From JAXDLW01 sp050998755 (lineage in GTDB: Bacteria; Chloroflexota; Dormibacteria; DASZGP01), in contig JBPCPW010000043.1 in the NCBI GenBank assembly GCA_050998755.1, positions 1-43,792 on the forward strand: a stretch of 43,792 bases of DNA, given 5' to 3'. Every line of letters starts with the position of its first letter. Position 1 is the stretch's first letter. Made by a program: the position numbers and the translations under genes. Below, in pieces: positions 14,785-23,097 of this stretch. The notes below the pieces were generated by a model. That model had not been told where the DNA came from. It did not search any database and saw only the letters and a program-made list of their open reading frames with translations.

Positions 14785-15576
14785 ATGCTTGCGAAGAATG
14801 CCTCTGCTGACACCGCCCGGTTGCGCATCCTGCAGGCTGCCCGGCCGGTGCTCGAGGCCGACTCCACCGCCGGGGTCGCGGCGATCGCAGCGGCGGCGGG
14901 CGTGTCGCGGGCCACCTTTCACCGGGTGATCGGCGCGCGGTCGGACCTTGTCCGGGCCCTCGACCTGCCGCCGGACCCGGACGCCACGGCGCGCATCCTC
15001 GCCGCCGCGGTCGAGTTGATGGGGCAGCAGGGCCTCGCCAACCTCTCGATGGACGAACTGGCCGCGGCGGCGGGGGTGTCAAGGGCCAGCGTCTACCGGC
15101 TGTTTCCGGGTAAGGCAGCCCTGTTCCGCGAGCTGGTCCGGGTGTACTCGCCCCTCGAAGTGGTGGCCGGCACCATCGAGAGGATGGCCGCTGAACCGCC
15201 GGCCGTGGTGATGCCCGAGCTGGCCCGGGCCGTGGCGCGCGAGGTGGGCGGCCGTGTCGGGATTGTCCGCGCGTTGCTAACCGAGGTGGCGGGCATGAAG
15301 CCGGACGCCATGGAGGGCGTCGACTTCGCCATCACACGCGGCATCGGGGCGGTGCTGGGCTATGTCCTGGGTGAGATGAGTGCCGGCACTCTGATCCCCA
15401 TGAACCCGCTGCTGGCGCTGCAGGGGTTCATCGGTCCGATCATGTTTCACCTGCTCACACGGGACCTCATCAAATCCCGGATGGGCTTTGAGATTCCGCT
15501 CGAGGACGCGGTCACGCAACTGGCGGATTGCTGGGTCCGCGCCATGACGCCGCCTCCGCCAGGAGACGTGGCATGA
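14785..15576 (+). CDS. TetR-family repressor with two tandem HTH domains
   Basis: 263 residues. Two successive TetR-type helix-turn-helix units are visible: first VAAIAAAAGVSRATFHRVIG (residues about 31-50), second MDELAAAAGVSRASVYRLFP (about 90-109). TetR proteins normally have one. The rest is a helical ligand/dimer domain ending ALQGFIGPIMFHLLTRDLI. It leads an operon with an ABC ATPase (ATGA overlap) and an ABC-2 permease, so it probably represses an exporter until a ligand binds. The promoter carries a palindrome between and over the promoter boxes. The ATG is set by the leaderless promoter. Confidence 0.9.
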   Translation: MLAKNASADTARLRILQAARPVLEADSTAGVAAIAAAAGVSRATFHRVIGARSDLVRALDLPPDPDATARILAAAVELMGQQGLANLSMDELAAAAGVSRASVYRLFPGKAALFRELVRVYSPLEVVAGTIERMAAEPPAVVMPELARAVAREVGGRVGIVRALLTEVAGMKPDAMEGVDFAITRGIGAVLGYVLGEMSAGTLIPMNPLLALQGFIGPIMFHLLTRDLIKSRMGFEIPLEDAVTQLADCWVRAMTPPPPGDVA

Positions 15577-16286
15577 CCGACCTCGCCGTTGACGTCCAGG
15601 ACGTGGTCAAGACCTTCGGTCAGTTGCGGGTCCTCGACGGTGTGACCCTGCAGATCCGTCGCGGCGAGATCTACGGGCTGCTGGGCCCCAACGGCGCCGG
15701 CAAGACCACGCTCATCCGTTGCCTGGTCGGGATGGTGATCCCCACCAGCGGTACGGTCACCGTGCTGGGCCAGGCGATGCCGCAGGTCGCGATACTCTCG
15801 CGGATCGGCTATATGACCCAGGCGGCGGCCCTGTACCCGGACCTGTCGGTCGAGGAGAACGTCGGCTTCTTCGCCACCATCAATGACGCGCAGGGCAGGG
15901 TTGCCGAAGCGCTGAGGTTCGTCGAGCTCTACGATCGCAAAAACACCGTCGTTTCGAAGCTGAGCGGTGGAATGCGTCAGCGGGTATCGCTGGCCTGTGC
16001 GGTCGTCCATCGACCCGACCTGCTGTTGCTGGATGAGCCCACGGTGGGAATCGACCCTCAATTGCGCAACCAGTTCTGCGAGCAGTTCCAGCAGATGTCG
16101 GCCGCCGGCACGACAATCCTGGTATCGAGCCATGTCATGGATGAAGCCGAGAAATGCCAGCGGCTCGGCCTGATCAGGGCGGGAAAACTACTGGCCGAGG
16201 GCACAGTGCCGGAGTTGAAGGCCCGGGCCGGCGCGGAGAAGCTCGAGGACGCTTTCCTGAAACTCTCCCAGGCTCCGGCGGCGTGA
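15573..16286 (+). CDS. ABC transporter ATP-binding protein (ABC-2 type exporter)
   Basis: 237 residues. Walker A GPNGAGKTT, Q-loop region MTQAAALYPDLSVEENVGFF, signature KLSGGMRQRVSLACA, Walker B LLLLDEPTVGID, H-loop VSSHVMDEAEKC. It belongs to the CcmA/DrrA/NatA-like group that powers ABC-2 permeases. ATG 15573 overlaps the TetR stop (ATGA) and has AGGAG 7 nt upstream inside the TetR gene; a longer in-frame reading from 15528 has no support. The GTG of the permease overlaps its TGA, so regulator, ATPase and permease are translated in series. Confidence 0.95.
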   Translation: MTDLAVDVQDVVKTFGQLRVLDGVTLQIRRGEIYGLLGPNGAGKTTLIRCLVGMVIPTSGTVTVLGQAMPQVAILSRIGYMTQAAALYPDLSVEENVGFFATINDAQGRVAEALRFVELYDRKNTVVSKLSGGMRQRVSLACAVVHRPDLLLLDEPTVGIDPQLRNQFCEQFQQMSAAGTTILVSSHVMDEAEKCQRLGLIRAGKLLAEGTVPELKARAGAEKLEDAFLKLSQAPAA

Positions 16287-17398
16287 GTGCCCGCAGGGTC
16301 CTGGCGATCACCAGGCGGATCCTGGCGCAGTTTCGGCGCGACCGCCGTACCCTGGCGCTGCTCTTTGTCGCCCCGCTGCTGATACTCACGCTGCTGAATT
16401 TCCTGCTGCGCGGCGGTGGTGAGCAACCCTCGCTGGGCATCGTCAACCTCGACCCCGGTCCGCTGGGGGCGACGATCGCCCAGCGCCTTGGGACATCTGA
16501 CAAGGTGCACGCCTCTTCGCTCGACCTCGCCACGGCCACTGCGCGGCTAAGCGACGGCAGGATCGCCGGCTACGTGCTGTTCGACTCCTCGTTCACCACG
16601 CGGGCAATGAGCAATCACGTCATCGCCCCAGAGCTGCATCTCGAGGGCAGCCAGCCCGGCCCGGCACAGCAGTTGACCGCGGCTCTGACGCGCGAGACGG
16701 TGGCCGCGATCGCAACCGTTGGTGGGGGCACGGGTGCAGTGGTACCCCGCCTCGATCCCAAGGTCGTCTTCCTCTATGGTGGCCCATCCCTGGACACCCT
16801 CGATTACTTCGGTGCGGGCTTCATCGGCCTGATCGTCTTCTTCCTGGTCTTCGTGGTGACGTCGGTGTCGTTCCTCCGGGAGCGCTCCCAGGGAACCCTC
16901 GAGCGATTGATGGCCAGCCCGCTGCGTCGCGGCGAGATCGTGCTGGGGTACATGCTCGGCTTCACGGCGGTGGCGATGGTCCAGTCGGCCGAGGTGTTGG
17001 TCTTCGCGCTCTACGTGCTGAAGGTGCACAACGCGGGCAACGTGCTGCTGATATTCGCCGTCGAGATCCTGCTGGTCATCGCCGCGGTGAACCTCGGGAT
17101 CTTCCTCTCCATGTTCGCCCGCACCGAGTTCCAGGCGGTGCAGTTCATTCCCCTGGTCATCGTCCCGCAGATGTTGCTGGGCGGGGTGATCGTCGCGGTG
17201 AGCTCGGAGCCTGGGTGGCTGCAGGTTGTATCCAATGTGTTGCCGTTGACATACGCGGTCAATGCGCTGCGCGACATCATGATCAAGGGCGCCGACCTGG
17301 GAGACGGGTCGGTCCGAACGGGAATGGGTGTGATGCTCGGGTTCTGCGTCCTGCTGGTTGCTGCTGCCTCATTGACGCTGCGCCGGAGGCTCGACTAG
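16283..17398 (+). CDS. ABC-2 type permease
   Basis: 371 residues. One N-terminal membrane helix (TLALLFVAPLLILTLLNFLL), an extracytoplasmic domain of about 150 residues, then five helices starting at FFGAGFIGLIVFFLVFVVTS, with the family block SFLRERSQGTLERLMASPLRRGEI between the helices. This is the typical layout of ABC-2 exporters of drugs, lipids or polysaccharide. GTG 16283 overlaps the ATPase stop by 4 bp. The substrate cannot be told. Partner of 15573-16286 and presumably controlled by the tandem-HTH TetR. Confidence 0.93.
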   Translation: MSARRVLAITRRILAQFRRDRRTLALLFVAPLLILTLLNFLLRGGGEQPSLGIVNLDPGPLGATIAQRLGTSDKVHASSLDLATATARLSDGRIAGYVLFDSSFTTRAMSNHVIAPELHLEGSQPGPAQQLTAALTRETVAAIATVGGGTGAVVPRLDPKVVFLYGGPSLDTLDYFGAGFIGLIVFFLVFVVTSVSFLRERSQGTLERLMASPLRRGEIVLGYMLGFTAVAMVQSAEVLVFALYVLKVHNAGNVLLIFAVEILLVIAAVNLGIFLSMFARTEFQAVQFIPLVIVPQMLLGGVIVAVSSEPGWLQVVSNVLPLTYAVNALRDIMIKGADLGDGSVRTGMGVMLGFCVLLVAAASLTLRRRLD

Positions 17399-17399
17399 C

Positions 17400-17405
17400 T
17401 ACACT
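17400..17405 (+). promoter_or_regulatory. -10 box for the VOC gene (leaderless)
   Basis: TACACT begins 2 nt after the permease TAG and ends 8 nt before ATG 17414. A TTGACG at 17372-17377 is 22 bp away, longer than ideal. Confidence 0.5.
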
Positions 17406-17413
17406 GCGCTCAC

Positions 17414-17824
17414 ATGGGCGCTGAATTTGTAACCGGCCTGGCGGAGATTGTGATCTGGAGCAGAAACCTCGAGCGCAGCCTGGCCTTCTACCGCGATCTC
17501 TTCGGTCTTCAGCCGATGGACCAGACGGAGAACGTGAAGCCACGCTTTCTGCGCGTCGCTGAGGGGACGGGCGTGGTGCCCCAGATGGTCGTCCTGGTAC
17601 CGCATCCCGATCCCACCGGCGCGTTCCCGGCTGCAAAGACCGACCGGCCGTTGCACCACCTGGCGTTCAGCGTAGAGCGAGACCGGTACGAGAAGCTCGC
17701 CACCGCCTGCCGGGACGCAGGGCTCGAGGTTCGCGGCGGCGTTCACCCCGTGCTCGCCGCTGTCAACACCTTTTACGTGGACGACCCCGACGGCAACGAG
17801 GTCGAGGTGATCTCACCGGCCTGA
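17414..17824 (+). CDS. VOC-family protein (glyoxalase/bleomycin-resistance fold)
   Basis: 136 residues, one paired beta-alpha-beta-beta-beta unit set. LAEIVIWSRNLERSLAFYRD is the N-terminal module; PLHHLAFSV and FYVDDPDGNEVEVIS form the second half and supply likely metal ligands (His in LHHLAF, Glu in NEVEV). The first-strand His usual in metal-dependent members is replaced by Ala-Glu (GLAEIVI), so the metal site may differ. The activity could be a dioxygenase, lyase or binding protein; unassigned. It follows the exporter operon but has its own -10 box. The 3' end overlaps the convergent flavin oxidase gene by 52 bp. Confidence 0.85.
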   Translation: MGAEFVTGLAEIVIWSRNLERSLAFYRDLFGLQPMDQTENVKPRFLRVAEGTGVVPQMVVLVPHPDPTGAFPAAKTDRPLHHLAFSVERDRYEKLATACRDAGLEVRGGVHPVLAAVNTFYVDDPDGNEVEVISPA

Positions 17825-19221
17825 ACTGGCGACACCTTCTTGCCGGGGTTGAGGAGGTTGCGCGGGTCGAAGAGCCCCTTCAACTGCGACTGCAACTGTG
17901 CGTCAGCGCCGCGGAATTGTCGCGCAAACTGCCCCCGCTTGAGCCAGCCGAGACCGTGTTCCCCCGAGACGGTTCCGCCCAGGGCAAGTGCCCCGGCGAA
18001 CACCATTTCCATGCCGCGCTCCGCCGCCGCCACCTGAACTGGATCGGTGGGATCAATCATGAAAGTCGAGTGCAGGTTGCCGTCCCCGGCGTGGCCGAAG
18101 CTGCATCCCGGGAGCCCCACCGCGCGTGCCGCCTGCAGCGTCATCTCGATGGCTTCCTCGAGGCGGTCGACCGGCACCGCGATGTCCTCGCTCATCTTGC
18201 CGCCGCGCTGGGCACTCACGGCATAGAGCAGCCCCCCACGCCAGCGAGCCAGGTCCGCCTGCTCCCGGCGCGAGGTGTACGTCGCGACCGTGAGCGCCCC
18301 CGGCCCGAGGGCCTCTCGTATGTCCGCCTCCATCCCCGGCATGGCGGCCTCCGCACCGTCCACCTCGGTGAGGACCAGGAACCGGATCGGCTCCGGCAGG
18401 TCGCCGGGGAACGCGGGACGGGCCGCCGCAACCGAGCCCGGGTCGAGGTACTCAAGCGTGGCCGGGTGGGTGCCGCTGGCGAGCGTCCGCAGAACCGCCG
18501 CCACTCCGCTGTGGACATCCGGGAACCCGGCGACCACCGTGCGCCGCGCCTCAGGGGCTGGGATCAGGCGAAGCCAGGCCGAGGTGATTATGCCCAGGGT
18601 GCCCTCGGAACCGATGAAGAGTGACTTGAGATCGTAGCCGGCCACGTCCTTGCGCAGCGGTCCGCCCAACTCCAGCGTCTCCCCGCCGCCGATGACCACC
18701 GTCAGCCCGGTCACCCACGCCCCGGTGACCCCGTACTTGAAGCAATGAGGCCCCGCCGCGTTGCAGGCGATGTTGCCGCCGATCTGCGACTGCTCGGCGG
18801 CACCCGGATCGGGGGGGTAGAAGAGGCCGTTGTCCCGCGCCAGGCCTTGCACCTTCGCGGTTGTGACCCCGGCGTCAACGTGCAGTCTCCAGAGTTCGGG
18901 CTCAAAGGTCAGCACCCGGTTCAGACGTTCGACAGAACAGACGACCCCGCCATCGATGGGCACGGCGCCTCCCGCCAACCCGGTTCCGCCACCCCGGGGT
19001 ACCAGGGGGACCCCCTCGGCGCAGCACCACGCGACGAGCTTCGCGACATCGCCGGCGTCGCGCGGCGCGACCACGGCGTCGGCGTGGCCGACCAGTCTCT
19101 GGAGGCGAGCCTCGTCGTACTGATAGGGCAGCGCCGCGTCGCCCTCTCGGATTGCATCAGCGCCAAGCAGCTCGACCAGGGCAGCGCGCAATACAGTGCT
19201 CTCAGTACGGGTGGCAGTCAC
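17773..19221 (-). CDS. FAD-linked oxidase, GlcD/D-lactate dehydrogenase type
   Basis: 482 residues. PCMH-type FAD-binding domain (VPLVPRGGGTGLAGGAVPID, then DPGAAEQSQIGGNIACNAAG and GSEGTLGIIT) and a C-terminal FAD-linked oxidase domain with SFGHAGDGNLHSTF and SGEHGLGWLKR. Members oxidise glycolate, D-lactate or other 2-hydroxy acids, passing electrons to quinones or other acceptors; the substrate here is not determined. GTG 19221 follows the ABC exporter stop by 12 nt on the same strand, so it is probably the third gene of the attenuated exporter operon. A TAGCAT box 9 nt upstream could give a second, weaker start of transcription. Confidence 0.9.
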   Translation of the reverse strand: MTATRTESTVLRAALVELLGADAIREGDAALPYQYDEARLQRLVGHADAVVAPRDAGDVAKLVAWCCAEGVPLVPRGGGTGLAGGAVPIDGGVVCSVERLNRVLTFEPELWRLHVDAGVTTAKVQGLARDNGLFYPPDPGAAEQSQIGGNIACNAAGPHCFKYGVTGAWVTGLTVVIGGGETLELGGPLRKDVAGYDLKSLFIGSEGTLGIITSAWLRLIPAPEARRTVVAGFPDVHSGVAAVLRTLASGTHPATLEYLDPGSVAAARPAFPGDLPEPIRFLVLTEVDGAEAAMPGMEADIREALGPGALTVATYTSRREQADLARWRGGLLYAVSAQRGGKMSEDIAVPVDRLEEAIEMTLQAARAVGLPGCSFGHAGDGNLHSTFMIDPTDPVQVAAAERGMEMVFAGALALGGTVSGEHGLGWLKRGQFARQFRGADAQLQSQLKGLFDPRNLLNPGKKVSPVQAGEITSTSLPSGSST

Positions 19222-19233
19222 TCTGATCGCATG

Positions 19234-21057
19234 CTAACTGGCGAGGCTCTCCAGCCAGGCCGCGTGCAGCGCCCGGTAATGCCCGTCGGTGCGCAGCAGT
19301 TCCTGTGGGGTCCCGTCCTCGACCACCCGCCCGCCGTCGATCACCAGCACGCGGTCGGCGATCTCCACCGTCGAGAGTCGGTGCGCAATGATGATCGCGG
19401 TGCGGTCCGCAAGCAGGGTGCGCAGCGCGCGCTGCACCTTCCGTTCGGTGGGTAGGTCAAGCGAGGAGGTCGCCTCGTCCAGAATCAAAACGCGCGGGTC
19501 GGCGAGGAACGCGCGGGCGAACGCCAGCAGCTGACGCTGGCCCGCCGACAGACGTCCGCCGCGCTTCATGACCTCGGTGTCGTAACCCGCCGGCAGGGCG
19601 CTGATGAATTCGTGGGCGCCGGCCGCGCTCGCAGCCGCCTCGACCTCGGCATCTGTGGCACCCGGCCGCCCGAACCGGATGTTGTCCGCAACCGTTCCAC
19701 TGAAGAGGAAGGCCTCCTGCGTCACCGCGACGACGTTGCGGCGCAGATCGCGCTCGGCGAGGTCGCGCAGGTCGACCCCGTCGAGCGATAGCCGCCCCTC
19801 GACCGGGTCGTAGAAACGCGCCACCAGGCGGGCCACGGTGGACTTGCCGGCGCCGGTCTCGCCCACCAATGCCACGGTCTGACGGGCTGGGATGGTCAGG
19901 TCGATGCCGTGCAGCACCAGGCGCTTGCCGTATCCAAAGGTGACCCCTTCCAGCACCACGTCGCCGTGGGCGCGCGGCAGTTCGCGCGGCCCGGAGGGTT
20001 CGGGAACGGAGGGTGCCTCGTCCAGGACCAGCGCCAGCTTCTCCAGTGCGGACGCTGAAGATTGGAACAGGTTGTAGAACTGCACGACGTCCTGCATCGG
20101 CTCAAAGAACTGGCCGATGTACAGCACGAACGCGGTCAACACTCCGAATGTGAGTGAGTGCCCCAGGACCAGGTATGCGCCGTAGCCCACCAGGACCGCG
20201 GTGAGGCACCGGCCGATGAGGTCGAGGCTGTGTCCGAAGACCATCGACGCCAAAAAGGAGCGGATGTTGGAGTCTCGATAGCGGGCATTCACCTCATCGA
20301 ATATCTCCTGGTTGCGGGGCTCGCGCCGGAAGGCCTGCACGGCACGGATGCCGCGCAGCGATTCCACGTAGTGGACGATGACCAACGCCACCGCCTCCCG
20401 CACCGCGCGGTAGGCCTTCTCGGATTCGCGCTTGAACCACACGGCGAGCAGCAAGATGGGCACAAAGACCGACAGGGTCATGAGCCCCAGACGTAAGTCG
20501 AGGAAGAGCAGGATGGTGCCGATCCCAACGACCTTGAGCAGGCTCACCACCACCTCGGTGAAGCCCGCCAGGAGGAGCTCGGAGATGGCGTCGATGTCCG
20601 AGGTCAGCCGTGAGATGACGCGGCCGGATGTGTAGCGCTCGTGGAACGACAGGCTGAGCACCTGGAAGTGCGCGAAGACGCGGGTGCGAAGTTCCAGCAG
20701 GACGTCCTGGCCGATGCGGCCTGAGATGTCGATGAAGGTCCGCTCGGTGAGCGCGCCGGCGGTGGCGGCGACCAGCATGGCCACGCCAAAGAGCGCCAGC
20801 AGCGTCACGCTTCCTGAAGCATGTCCTTCCGGCCGGATGGCGGTGTCGATAGCCAGCCCGACGAGGTAGGGGACCGCGAGGATGGACGCGGTCTGGAGCA
20901 CGATCAGGACCGCCGCAAGCGCAAGTCCTCGATGATGCGGCCGGAGCAGGTCGAGGAACAGTCGCAGGCTGCGCGCGCGCAACTCGGGCGTCGAAACGAC
21001 CTGGTCGTCCTGCTCCTCGGTGGCGCGCCCTCTCCAGCTGTCGACCAACGAGCTCAT
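19234..21057 (-). CDS. heterodimeric ABC exporter, catalytic half
   Basis: 607 residues: type IV ABC exporter fold with six helices (about 30-330) then an ATPase domain. Walker A ALVGETGAGKST, Q-loop VAVTQEAFLFSG, signature RLSAGQRQLLAFARA (LSAGQ in place of LSGGQ), Walker B VLILDEATSSLD with the catalytic Glu, H-loop IAHRLST. The neighbouring half has Asp at the catalytic Glu position, so this is the active-site-bearing partner. Such pairs export drugs or lipids (BmrCD, TM287/288 and similar). The ATG overlaps the stop of the upstream half by 4 bp. Confidence 0.94.
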   Translation of the reverse strand: MSSLVDSWRGRATEEQDDQVVSTPELRARSLRLFLDLLRPHHRGLALAAVLIVLQTASILAVPYLVGLAIDTAIRPEGHASGSVTLLALFGVAMLVAATAGALTERTFIDISGRIGQDVLLELRTRVFAHFQVLSLSFHERYTSGRVISRLTSDIDAISELLLAGFTEVVVSLLKVVGIGTILLFLDLRLGLMTLSVFVPILLLAVWFKRESEKAYRAVREAVALVIVHYVESLRGIRAVQAFRREPRNQEIFDEVNARYRDSNIRSFLASMVFGHSLDLIGRCLTAVLVGYGAYLVLGHSLTFGVLTAFVLYIGQFFEPMQDVVQFYNLFQSSASALEKLALVLDEAPSVPEPSGPRELPRAHGDVVLEGVTFGYGKRLVLHGIDLTIPARQTVALVGETGAGKSTVARLVARFYDPVEGRLSLDGVDLRDLAERDLRRNVVAVTQEAFLFSGTVADNIRFGRPGATDAEVEAAASAAGAHEFISALPAGYDTEVMKRGGRLSAGQRQLLAFARAFLADPRVLILDEATSSLDLPTERKVQRALRTLLADRTAIIIAHRLSTVEIADRVLVIDGGRVVEDGTPQELLRTDGHYRALHAAWLESLAS

Positions 21058-22823
21058 ACCGCCACCTCCTCGGCTGGGGAGTGCTGCGAGAGGATGTCGC
21101 GGTACAGGGGCTGGCTCCGCATCAGCTCCCGGTGCGTACCGACGGCAACGACGCGGCCCTGGTCCATCAGCGCCACGCGGTCAGCCAGCGCCAGGGTGGA
21201 CGGGCGGTGCACCACGAGCAATGCGGTGACACCCTCCAGCAGGCCCGCGAGCGAGGATTCGATCAGGGCCTCGGTATGCACGTCAACTGCGGACAGAGGG
21301 TCGTCGAGCACCAGCACGCGCGGCCGCCCGACGACGGCGCGGGCCAGCGCCAGGCGCTGGCGCTGACCACCAGAGAGCGTGTGGCCCTGCTCCCCGACAC
21401 GGGTGTCAAGGCCAAAGTGAAGTTCAAGCGTGAACTCCGCCCGGCTGACACGGAGCGCATCGATGACGGCCTCGTCGCTGGCTTCGGGATGCCCCAGGGT
21501 CAGGTTCTCGCGCACGCTGGCTGAGAACAGGATGGGCTCCTCGAATGCCACGCCGAGCTGGCCCCGCAGCGACTCCAGGGTGAGGTCCGCGATATCGACG
21601 CCGTCGAGCTCGACGCTCCCGGACTGCACGTCGTAGAGGCGTGCCAGCAGTGCCGCGACAGTGCTCTTGCCGCAGCCGGTCCGGCCGACCAGGGCCATCG
21701 TTTCGCCAGGTTTGATCTCCAGGTCGAAGCCCCTCAGCACCTCGACGCCGTCGCCGTAGCTGAAGTTGACGTTGCGGAAGCGAAGTCCCCCGAGGCACTC
21801 CTCGACCTGCCGCGCACCCGGCCTGTCGGCAATCGATATCGGCAGGTCCAGCACCTCGTACACCCGCTGCGCGGCGGTGACCGCTTCCTCGCCCATGGCC
21901 ACGATCCAGCCCAGCACCTGCAGCGGGAACACCAGCATCGCCAGGTAGCTGAAGAACGCCACCAGGGTTCCCAACGACAGCCGATGCTGGATCACCGCGG
22001 CCCCCCCGACCATCAGGATGCCGATCATGTTGAGGTTGGGCAGGCCGTCCAGGACGGTCCAGAAAAAGGCGCGTAGTCTCACCCCCTCCATGTTCTTGGC
22101 GTGCAGGCCGTCGGCACCAATGCCGAACCGCCTCTTCACCACCGCGGCGCGCCCGAACGACTTGATGATCCGGATCCCTGCGGCAGATTCCTCGATCAGG
22201 GTGCCGAGGTCCCCCTGCTGGTCCTGGATGCTGCGCGCGATGACCCGGTACCGTCGCTCGAAATGGTTGACGATGACCCCGATCGGGAGCAGGACGCCGG
22301 CTGTGATCAGGCCGAGCGCAAGGTCGAGACGCAGGAGCATGATCAGCACGCCAAAGAAGGTGGCGATGCTCACCACCAGGAACGGCAGCCCGAAGCCGAC
22401 GAACCTGCGAATCGCACTGATGTCGCCCATGGCGCGCGTCAGCAACTGGCCCGACTGCCAGCTGTCATGGACAGCGATCGGCAGGCGCTGCAGGTGGGCA
22501 TAGAAGTCATCGCGAAGATCGGTCTCCATGAACAGGCTGATACGCGCCGAGATGAAGCGGCGGAGGAAATTGAGGATGGCCTGGAGGCTCCCGAGGAGAA
22601 ATAACAGCGCGCCCAGCCCGAGGATCCCGGCGTTGCCGGCGGTGGCGCCTCCCACGTGTCGATTGAGCCCGTCGACACGGTCGATGATGGTCTTCGTCAC
22701 CTGTGGTGCCGTCACCCCGGCAGCCAGCGCAAGCAGGCCGAAGACCACGCTCAGCAGCAGGTGCCGGGTGTAGGGCCTGGCGTACGTGGCGAATGCCCGC
22801 TTCAGCGGGTCAACCTGGTGCAA
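21054..22823 (-). CDS. heterodimeric ABC exporter, degenerate-site half
   Basis: 589 residues: six-helix exporter domain plus ATPase. Walker A ALVGRTGCGKST, signature TLSGGQRQRLALARA, Walker B VLVLDDPLSAVD, where the catalytic Glu is Asp, and the Q-loop reads VAFEEPILFS (Glu for Gln). These changes are characteristic of the non-catalytic site of heterodimeric exporters. TTG 22823 is the start, with AGGAG 7 nt upstream; no other start fits. The start codon lies only 27 nt past the T-run of an intrinsic terminator (22851-22882), so expression must require read-through; a leader ORF and antiterminator strand lie upstream. Confidence 0.92.
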   Translation of the reverse strand: MHQVDPLKRAFATYARPYTRHLLLSVVFGLLALAAGVTAPQVTKTIIDRVDGLNRHVGGATAGNAGILGLGALLFLLGSLQAILNFLRRFISARISLFMETDLRDDFYAHLQRLPIAVHDSWQSGQLLTRAMGDISAIRRFVGFGLPFLVVSIATFFGVLIMLLRLDLALGLITAGVLLPIGVIVNHFERRYRVIARSIQDQQGDLGTLIEESAAGIRIIKSFGRAAVVKRRFGIGADGLHAKNMEGVRLRAFFWTVLDGLPNLNMIGILMVGGAAVIQHRLSLGTLVAFFSYLAMLVFPLQVLGWIVAMGEEAVTAAQRVYEVLDLPISIADRPGARQVEECLGGLRFRNVNFSYGDGVEVLRGFDLEIKPGETMALVGRTGCGKSTVAALLARLYDVQSGSVELDGVDIADLTLESLRGQLGVAFEEPILFSASVRENLTLGHPEASDEAVIDALRVSRAEFTLELHFGLDTRVGEQGHTLSGGQRQRLALARAVVGRPRVLVLDDPLSAVDVHTEALIESSLAGLLEGVTALLVVHRPSTLALADRVALMDQGRVVAVGTHRELMRSQPLYRDILSQHSPAEEVAV

Positions 22824-22850
22824 TTCCTGGCTCCTGGATGGTGGTTGGAC

Positions 22851-22882
22851 AAAAAGAAAAGGGCCTGGCTCCTGCCAGACCC
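22851..22882 (-). terminator. intrinsic terminator in the leader of the ABC exporter operon
   Basis: On the minus strand: 9-bp stem GGGTCTGGC / GCCAGGCCC with tetraloop AGGA (one G-U pair), followed by TTTTCTTTTT. It lies between the leader ORF and the exporter start, the place expected of an attenuator rather than of a gene end; the upstream gene's stop is over 200 nt away. Confidence 0.85.
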
Positions 22883-22944
22883 TCAGGTGACTTGGGACAC
22901 TCGAGAAAGCCTCTGCTTACTCTGTCTCCCATGAGACTGAGGGT
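22879..22944 (-). promoter_or_regulatory. candidate antiterminator pairing in the exporter leader
   Basis: ACCCTCAG in the leader ORF (22937-22944) is perfectly complementary to CTGAGGGT (22879-22886), which contains the first four bases of the terminator 5' arm. The two pairings cannot coexist. The upstream strand is within the last codons of the leader ORF, so ribosome position would decide between them. Further small hairpins in this segment: GTCTC/GAGAC and GAGGGG/CCCCTC. Confidence 0.55.
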
Positions 22945-23036
22945 GGGAGGGGGACGCCCCTCATGTCGGTGAACGCGCGGACTTCAACCCACGACGCACG
23001 CGGTGCCCGGGTACGGATTTGGACGGCGCAATTCAT
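22917..23036 (-). CDS. leader peptide ORF of the ABC exporter operon (39 aa)
   Basis: Proposed regulatory ORF of 39 codons, ATG 23036 to TAA 22917, beginning MNCAVQIRTR and containing MRGVPLPPSV near its end. The ATG is 7 nt from a TATCGT box, so it would be translated leaderlessly. It ends 34 nt before the terminator hairpin and overlies the antiterminator strand. The Pro-Leu-Pro-Pro stretch could slow ribosomes. Codon third positions are less G+C-rich than in the neighbouring genes, so the peptide itself may matter little. In the related case known to me, the bmrCD exporter of Bacillus is controlled through the bmrB leader ORF. A shorter start at ATG 22964 (15 codons, no SD) is possible. 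No homologue recognised. Confidence 0.5.
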   Translation of the reverse strand: MNCAVQIRTRAPRASWVEVRAFTDMRGVPLPPSVSWETE

Positions 23037-23043
23037 GTCAACC

Positions 23044-23049
23044 ACGATA
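23044..23049 (-). promoter_or_regulatory. -10 box for the exporter leader (leaderless)
   Basis: TATCGT on the minus strand, 7 nt before ATG 23036. No good -35. Confidence 0.45.
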
Positions 23050-23097
23050 TCAGACCGGCAGACGGGGATCGCCATGGTGGTGCGGTCGATGCACTGG

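Noticed and set aside
22824..23043. T-box leader upstream of the ABC exporter
   Set aside because: No AGGGTGGNACCGCG-like antiterminator sequence and no aminoacyl-tRNA-related gene.
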